The notes below the pieces were generated by a model that searched no databases, was not told where the DNA came from, and worked only from the letters and a program-made list of their open reading frames with translations. From positions 312,501-376,500 of the forward strand of contig CM040099.1 of NCBI GenBank assembly GCA_022496805.1: a DNA stretch of 64,000 nt, in the 5' to 3' direction. This document shows positions 57,151 through 64,000 of the stretch, piece after piece. The stretch is from Pohlia nutans. Taxonomy: Eukaryota; Streptophyta; Bryopsida; Bryales; Mniaceae. The translations under genes were made by a program, and so were the position numbers. Within the stretch, counting starts at the first letter, position 1. Each line of letters begins with the position of its first letter.

Positions 57151-59742
57151 CTATTGATCTTCATACTCCTCCGGTTCACTGACCCTGTCACCCTCCGAGC
57201 TCCCTTCCTCTTCCTGGTTGAATTCTGGAGAAGCATCCTCCTTCTTCTTGGACCGGCGCTCCCGAACTTCCTCCTGATCACTTTCCTCCTCGGACTCCGG
57301 TTGACTCCCGTCCGGTTCGTCCTCCTGGGTCTCGTGTTCTTCCGGTTTGCCCGCATCCACTTCGCATTCCTCTGTCTCACCGGCCTTAGTCTTGTCTTCC
57401 TGGCCACCGACATCAGGCTGGCCGTCTACCTCCTGGTCTTCCATGGGTCCTATCTTCCTACCCGGGTTGGTTCCGATTTCTGCCAAATCAGCAACCTGGT
57501 CTGCCAAATTAGCCAGACTGGCCTCCGATAGGTCCCCTCCGGTACTAGCACCCGGATTTCCCCGTGGCATACTCACCGCCGTACTCGCAGCTGGTCTTGA
57601 AGTCTGTTCCGGAGTGGATTGACCTCCAGCCATCATCCTATCCATCTCTCCCGTTCTGGGTGCCTCCTGCGATACATGGAATGCGGCCAGCAATTCACTA
57701 CTGGCTAAGGGTGCATTCATACCTCTCTGACTTGCTACCCTCTCATCCGGTTCGGACCCGGATGGAAATCTTGCTTGATGCTCCGCCAGCAGTTTCCGGA
57801 ATTCCACCAATCCTGCCTCGACCCTTGCGGCGTACTTCTTTGCCACATTCGTCACTTGGGCGGCACCGTCCAATCCGGCTTCGACCACCTTCTCCCGGTA
57901 CAACCGGGCCTCCATCTGGGCCTCCCCCTCCGGTTTGAACAGCGACGCGAGGAGACAGTAAGTGGGCAACTTCTGCTCCTTCAGAGTCCGGATCTCATCC
58001 TGTTGCCTTACCAGTACCAAACTCCTTTCCAAAGCTTCCCTTCGGAGTTTGTCTACTTCCATCCTCATTCTCCGGACGATCTCCGGGTACCCCTCCACCT
58101 GTGTACTCTGGATGACACGCCCGACTTCCTTCATCAAAGTGCAGATGGTGCGGCATTTACCTTCCATCGTCTCTAAGGCTTCCCGGACTGGTTTGAAGAA
58201 GTCCTCCTCCGATTCTCGTAGGGAGATGTCCTCCAGTTCCGGTTCTGCATTCCGGGGAGCTCGTTCATAAGTCCGGGTCTCCTCCGGATACTCCTCTTTG
58301 TCCCGCACCAGTTTCGATTCTCGCACCCTCTTGGTTTTTACCGGGACGTTATTCTGTCGTCCACTCGACTCCGGTTTCTTCTTCCTCCGGCTATCCACCG
58401 GTGTCACCTTCCTGTGTCTCTTCCTCGGAAGAATTCTAACTCCGGTCACGATCGTGTCCTGGTCCTCATCCTCTTCCTCTTCTTCTTCCTTCTCTTCCGG
58501 AGTCCCCCTCCGGTGTCTCTTCACATGCCCTCGGGATGGTGTCTTTTGGTCCGGTTCCTACTCGGGTTCCGATTCGTCTGGAGTCTCCTGGAGTTTCTTG
58601 AGTTGGCCTCGGATGCGCACCCTGAAATGGCCCGTCCTCACCGGTGTCTTCTGACCCGGTTCCTCCCCTTCTGCTCGGGTCTCCGAGGGCTCCGGTTGGC
58701 CTTCCTCTATATCCGGAGTGATCGCTGGTTCGTCCGCTCTTCTTCCTTCCTGCTCTTCCCGTTCTTCCTCGTCCGGGCAGTCCTCGTCCTCGCTCTCATC
58801 CGAACTCCCTTCTCGGACCCTTGGCAGCCTCCGGTCCATGATCCTCCGGCTGTTCTCACATTGCTCTCTCTCCTTGGCCTGGAGACATCCGTGCTTGTCA
58901 TACAAGTGAAACAGGAAAGGGGTTAGAGGACATCCCTTCTTGTTTCCGAGTTTGCGCGCTTCCCGTTCCACCAACTCGTCCACAATGAGTCCCCATCCGG
59001 TCTTCCGGGTTTTGAAGTAGGACCCGTAAATGGTCTTCGTTAACTTGATCGTGCAGGTGGTGGGTTTGTCCGGGCTCAGAATAGGCACCAAAAACCGCAG
59101 TAGGCGCCTCTCCCAGTCGTCTATGCAATCCTGCACCCGGAATCCGTTTTTCTCTGAGACCGGTTGAGAAAACCTTTCCTTCAACCATTCGTAATCTTGC
59201 TTGGTCTTGTCATATCCCAACGGGCTGTCGGGGAAGTTGTATGTCACGCGCCAGTGTTCCGAGGTCCACTTCTTCCACTTTTCTCGGATTTCGCTGTCCC
59301 GGAATTCCGCCGGTACAGGTTTTCCACCTAACTCCTGCAACATGGTATCACTGTGGAGCTCCCACGGTAGGTACAAAAATTCTTCACAACCCATTTTGCG
59401 CAAATCCTTCCGCAGCTGCTCCCTGTGGCCCGCATCGGTCGGAGCAACCGGGCGTACCAACTTATCCGGAACCGGCAGCCCGAGCCTCCAATCGTCCTTC
59501 CGTCCCATCGCTGCTGGCTCCAAAACTTTCTTCCCTCGGTTTCGCGCGCTCCGCCTAAGCTCCCAGAACACTTGTTCGCCACCCGGTCGCTCTCCCTGCT
59601 CTCTCACAACATCCGGAAACACGAAACTCTGGTGCAGGGGTGGACTGGAAACACTATGTGAAAATGAACAGTGAACAGCCCTAATTAAAGCCGCCCATTT
59701 CAAGGCGTGAAACGTGGCCGGGTCCATTCCTGACCCGTCCAT
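57151..59742 (-). pseudogene. Long acidic coiled-coil ORF, element-like
   Basis: One frame of about 860 codons starts at ATG 59,742 and is broken only by TAG at 58,558-58,560. The first part (about residues 60-290) is a globular region with LRKMGCEEFLYLPWELHSD, WRVTYNFPDSPLGYDKTKQ and KKGCPLTPFLFHLYDKHG. It is followed by acidic E/D-rich linkers, basic patches (ILPRKRHRK), a coiled-coil region (about 58,200-57,850, including VRRMRMEVDKLRREALE) and another acidic tail. The layout matches the additional ORF of the neighbouring gypsy element, so it may be a retrotransposon ORF, but no LTRs or pol are visible. I do not recognise a function. Confidence 0.5.
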
Positions 59743-59978
59743 CCTCTACCCGGTTTCCAATCCGGAAACCGTGTCCAATCCGGACACCTATCGTCAAAAC
59801 CAGCCCCTAGCAATAACTCTACCACGCGCGTGAGTGCCTCCTCTACATAAATAACTAAATGTGCCATTATGGTCACTCCCACACTCATTTATGGAGATTT
59901 GGGCTACTCCTAGCTACTCTAAAACCCTAACTCTCTACTTCTAGGTCAAATGAGGTTTGACAAATGGCTAAAAAACAG
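59743..59978. other. Spacer between two minus-strand ORFs
   Basis: This short non-coding stretch lies upstream of the 59,742 start. It begins with a CCGGxTTCC-rich segment like the neighbouring ORF and ends in AT-rich DNA with a CTAAAACCCTAAC word. Confidence 0.4.
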
Positions 59979-62900
59979 TCATGCAATATCAATATTCATC
60001 GAACGAGTACGTCTACGCTGACTGTCATGAGTGATTGTACCGCCTGCCTCAACCTCTGAAACTATCGCAAGCTTCTTTTCAACGTTGTCTTGAGATGGTT
60101 CCCAATTGCCATCCTCGTCGGCCTTTCGTTTCCCCTTGTGAGAACGATCCATATGCACCTCTCTTGCCTTAAAAACCTCCATGTACTACTCCACACGACC
60201 GACAACAAGAGTTACAGTTTGCTCAGTTTTCCCAAATGTCGTTGACCTGTTCGATGTCAACATATGACGTCGCCACATTTCGATGACGTCATTGATCCTC
60301 CTATCAAATGCACCTGCAACATCCGCATAGGAATTCTCCTCATCAATGAACATGTCCTCGGTCGTTGTGGCACAAAGCCTAGCCGCCTCCTCCAACTTTG
60401 AAAGGACCAGAGCTCTGCCAATCAACGTACGGTCATACGTTCCGTGTTGTTCTCCTAAGACGGGACCGGATGCCTCGTACCACGTGTTATCATCTCTCTT
60501 TTTTACTTCATTCTTTGGGAATCGGAAGAACTTTTTGTGATGTACGCTCCAATGTCCCCCAAAGTTGCGGGAAAACACCTCCCGGTCCGCCTCGTTCACA
60601 ATTGCACGTGCTCGCACTTCGATCTCGTAATCTCGGGTCATCCAAAAAAGTTCGTCCTTGTCCATAAAATCTTCTACCTCAGACCCTTCTGCGTGCAAAT
60701 GGTACAAGTCATGGCAGTCGAAGTTAACATCCCATACCAATGGTTGACCCCAGTTTTTGTAATTTAGAAACTTCTTCGGTTTTTGGTCCAGAGGAAGGTT
60801 CCACTGGTTGTATTCATGACCAGATGGCATAAAGGCGCGAAGGCCCATCATTTCGTAGAATCTGACATGTATAGGAGCATTGCACAGGGGACACCAAGAG
60901 CGTCGTAAGCAATGTTCCGCAACGCACTTAATATGAAAGGTATGCTGACATTGTCCTAGTTGGATCGCTCCTTCTGGACCAAACCCATATTGACACAAGC
61001 AACATGTCTCTTTCAGAAAGTCGGGAGCTGGATTACATGTATGAACCACCGTCTTCTCCTTCTCCAACAAATGCGAGGAAAACACGTTATATGGCATCCA
61101 CCCTTCTTCGATCGCCGAAGCCCAATCCATGTTGTTTGTTTCCAGAGAACCACAAATCCCATGTGCCCGTGTCATCATCACGTCAACATCACCCCACATG
61201 GTAAACGTAGTCATTGTACGTGCTCCAGGCAGCGCGGCTTGTCGATCAAATAATTCTTGCACCCTCCTCAAACTTCCTAGCATACAAGAGAGATTCCCAC
61301 TTTTTTTCTCCTCGTACTGGAACATCAAATACAACTCACGCGCGACCAATTCATCCACATCCTTTAATTGGTGGACATAACTCAACCAAGGCAGGCTTTG
61401 CTCACGAGGTGGTATGGGCATCTCCTTGTCACTTTTCCAGAAAAGTAATTCACACCTCGCTATATCCCTGTCAATCTCTGCTTGATGCAATCGTTGTCTC
61501 AACGTCTCGATCTCACGGTTACTGGCTTCACCGGCTTTGGTTGGTGGCCTTTTCCAAGGTTCTTCTTGCATCCTATCAACCGCCACGAATACCTCCGCTA
61601 CACCTGGCCGCTCTAGCGAATTCGAAGGATTCTGTTCATTGTGGAGGTCACCGTTGGAGGTTTGGGCATCCAAAGGAAGGGGCAACTGCTCCGATGGCGG
61701 TACAATATCTTTAACCACTGTTTCGTCTGAAGTTTGGACATCCAAAGGAAAGGGCAACTGGTGCGATGGAGCGAGAGTATCTTCAACCACTGTCTTGTCC
61801 GAAGTATGGGCATCAAATGGAAGAGACAATTGGTCTTATGGGGAAAGAGTTTCTTCAAGTACTACTCTGTCCAAAACCTGCGCATCCAATGGAAGAGACA
61901 ACTGGTCCGATGGGGCAAGAGTTTCTTCAAGTACTGCTGCGTTCGAAGTGTTGGTATTCAACGGAATAGCGAGCTGCTCCGAAGGGACGTGAGATTCTTG
62001 AGGTAATGCTTCTTTCTTTGTAGTTTCTTCTCGCAGCTTCTCTACTTCTTCTATCAACTGCCAATTCATCATCTGGAGATGCAGGGTCTTCAAATGGTTC
62101 TTTATGATGGTCGACTGCAGTTGCTTTATGGTTTCTCTCGCCAAGCGCTCAAATCCCCTTGCACATTCCGTTGTTTCTTTTAGTCTCTTCGTGAGCTCAT
62201 CAACACGCTTCGCCTTTTCGATGACTGGCCCCCAACGGCCCAATTTTTTCTCAATTGATTGGACATCTCTAGCGAGCTGTGGTGCGATTGTACGAAGGAA
62301 AGTTGTTACGTCCATGGCTTTTACCAAGTTCACGTACACGTTCTTCGAAAGAAGTTTCAATGAACCTAGATCACTTTTCAAGTCGGGGAACTCGTCGGAC
62401 AGTTCCCACTGCTCTGCTTCTGCAATTTCACCCACTTTGGGAACTTTCTCCGCCAACTACCCGTACGAAATCATTAGATCCTCAATAGGCATTCTCTTTG
62501 CCTCACAAGTCCCGCAATTTCCCCAACGTCCATTTGGATCCCGAATTAGTGTATCCGTGTCATCCGGACATGCGCGTTTCTCGCTCGGAGTCGAGGAACT
62601 TGGATTGTTTGGACCGCCCTTTCCCACCTGAACCGCCCAGTCCGTTCCAAAGTTATACTTTTCTTGGCGGCCCTCCGTGGTAATTGTATCGGACCTCAAC
62701 TTCTGTTTCCCCATTGATTCCGTAGTTGCCTGAATTAGCGTGGATGGGTTATGCGGCAACAGTTCCTCGCCCTCTTTGCACGGTACCGATCGAGACGGAG
62801 AAGTTGCAATATCTTCGACTTTGTCTTCTAAGTCCCATTCAACTTTGACTTCTATTTCCTCCCGTTCAGCATTGACTTCGGTTTCCACACTTGCATCCAA

Positions 62901-63533
62901 ATTGTCCAAAGCGGCCATAGGCAGTACTGGTAATTTAGCGGTCTTTGGTTTGACTTCCACTCGAGTGTCTCAACCTGAGCTGCTTGTAGTCGACGTGCCC
63001 GTTTTCTTTAAAGAGACCAACATCTCTTTTGTGCTTGTAGATGCTGGATCATACAAATCAGGAATATCTCGCTGCCCGTCTGCCAACTGAATTGGCATCG
63101 ATTTAATTGCAGGGTATGTACTCCAATCCACCTTGCGCTCCAACCTTAATTCCACATAGACCATTGCCTGTGTGTTGTAGTTGAATGTTCCCTTTGACTT
63201 CGAACGACCTCCAAACAATGCCCTCCATACCTCTTCCGCTCGGTGAAGGAAATGATCATCTTTGCACAAGTTTGGTTTGGCAGTAAAGGTTTTTGCCATC
63301 ATTGGTAATTGAAGCCTCGGCCACAGTTTACCAATGTGGGACAGTTTGACATAATTTCTGCAATCCGTGGCAGACCAATATTTGTCCTTAACTTCTTCCC
63401 ATCGTGGTGCGGCTAGAATAGTTGGGTCGTCCAATACGGCGTAATCGATCGCATGCGGGGCCCCCTTAGGCTTGTTCCTCCTAGGCCCAGCATTAGCATT
63501 CGGAACGTGACCCTCACGTTGGTCATCGGCCAT
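59979..63533 (-). pseudogene. RING-H2 finger protein with repeat region
   Basis: A single minus-strand frame of 1185 codons starts at ATG 63,533 and ends at 59,979. Only four in-frame stops interrupt it: TGA 62,970-62,972, TAG 62,457-62,459, TAA 61,836-61,838 and TAG 60,186-60,188. There is no frameshift. The N-terminal 190 residues form a globular region (KLSHIGKLWPRLQLPMMAKT, AEEVWRALFGGRSK). The middle (about 61,980-61,630) has at least five imperfect 24-residue repeats of the type LPLDAQTSDETVV with APSxQL. A RING-H2 finger follows at about 61,010-60,885 (CCLC, CQHTFHIKC, CPLC), typical of E3 ubiquitin ligases. The C-terminus is basic (KGKRKADEDG). The four stops suggest a pseudogene unless they are recoded. 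The family is not recognised. Confidence 0.6.
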
Positions 63534-63581
63534 TGCTTAGCGATGTGTGAATGAACCGTGTACAATTACCGAGACAGAATG

Positions 63582-63763
63582 CCGCGACGAGGTGAATCGA
63601 TCGTGTACCCTAAACTGTGAGGTAATCCCGCGATAATGTGAATCAACCGTTTGCGTAAAAACCCCGCGAAAATGTGTAAGAACCGTCTGTGTAAGAAAAC
63701 CGCGATAATGTGAGTGACCCGTCCGTGTGAAAATACCGCGAAGATATGAATAAAGTGTGTAAG
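63582..63763. repeat. 36-bp tandem repeat upstream of RING gene
   Basis: CCGCG-starting units at 63,582, 63,628, 63,664, 63,700 and 63,736 (the last three spacings are 36 bp) share CCGCGATAATGTGA and a following CCGT word. They lie in the presumed promoter of the minus-strand RING ORF. Confidence 0.8.
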
Positions 63764-63804
63764 ATGCTTATTGTGACCAACCGGTGATTGGTCACAATAA
63801 GCAT
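63764..63804. repeat. Perfect 17-bp hairpin
   Basis: ATGCTTATTGTGACCAA (63,764-63,780) and its exact reverse complement (63,788-63,804) are separated by a 7-base loop. It has no T-run of a bacterial terminator; it may be a cruciform, a paired binding site or a small element end. Confidence 0.85.
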
Positions 63805-63894
63805 ATGACCTCTCACCCCTGTAGTAAATAAGGTCAGGAAGTCCACAAAGGGAATTGCCAGCAACCTGATTTAGGAGTGAGAAGTGAGAGGAAA

Positions 63895-64000
63895 TGGGGC
63901 CGGACGGGCCTTCTATACTGCCGTCCGCCCGAACCAGCCCGTCCGCCCGTCCGAACCGGGCCTGCCGTCCAATCTGTCGTCCGGAGCGTGCTGCCCGTCC
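63895..64000. repeat. CGTCCG-rich GC tract
   Basis: Short CCGTCCGCCCG-like words repeat to the end of the window in strongly GC-rich DNA unlike the flanking sequence. No gene is visible. Confidence 0.6.

Noticed and set aside
20440..62972. Alternative genetic code
   Set aside because: All three stop codons (TGA, TAG and TAA) interrupt frames, and the intact copia frame ends at a normal stop. Reassignment of one codon cannot explain the pattern.

Overview
The window is nuclear DNA of a green plant. Evidence: spliceosomal introns (GT-AG, one with a TACTAAC branch point), degenerate CCCTAAA-type telomere-like tracts, plant-style Ty1/copia and Ty3/gypsy retrotransposons, and an intron-containing fragment of the splicing factor gene SF3A2. 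The long repeats and element families suggest a large, repeat-rich, perhaps seed-free lineage, but that is a weak inference. No tRNA, rRNA or CRISPR locus is present. Nearly all recognisable coding DNA belongs to mobile elements or pseudogenes.

Layout. 1-9.4 kb: a decayed SWIM zinc-finger element on the minus strand, split by a young, complete copia element (2443-8099, 318-bp LTRs, GGTAT target duplication, 1357-residue open gag-pol). 9.4-13.7 kb: tandem and alternating inverted repeats. 13.7-20 kb: sparse, AT-rich, with short exon-like pieces and a telomere-like repeat. 20.4-22.1 kb: an SF3A2 pseudogene with a gypsy solo LTR inserted at its first splice donor. 22,458-44,612: a 22-kb segment bounded by 28-bp terminal inverted repeats, read here as a giant DNA transposon. 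45.2-48.9 kb: a second SWIM element in the opposite orientation. 49.2-57.0 kb: a chimeric gypsy element without gag. 57.1-63.5 kb: two long minus-strand ORFs, one with a RING-H2 finger, broken only by in-frame stops. 63.5-64 kb: short repeats and a 17-bp-stem hairpin.

The giant element is the most interesting part. It carries a DUF7869-like transposase gene (39.5-43.0 kb, plus strand), a seven-exon minus-strand gene ending in an FCP1-like HAD domain (29.7-24.0 kb), and a second FCP1-like gene (23.0-23.6 kb). About 40 copies of a 20-bp palindrome centred on GATC (type CATCGGGGGATCCCCCGATG) occur through it and I found none outside. Several lie in introns, several sit just upstream of the transposase start, and 14 form a regular 60-bp array. 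A smaller element (33,114-36,126) with 30-bp perfect terminal repeats, a 103-bp satellite and two opposed telomere-like tracts are nested inside it.

A second theme is the state of the reading frames. Several long frames (gypsy pol, the RING gene, the transposase, the HAD gene, SF3A2) are interrupted mainly by single in-frame stops with few indels. Most of these stops could be C-to-T changes of CGA, CAG or CAA.
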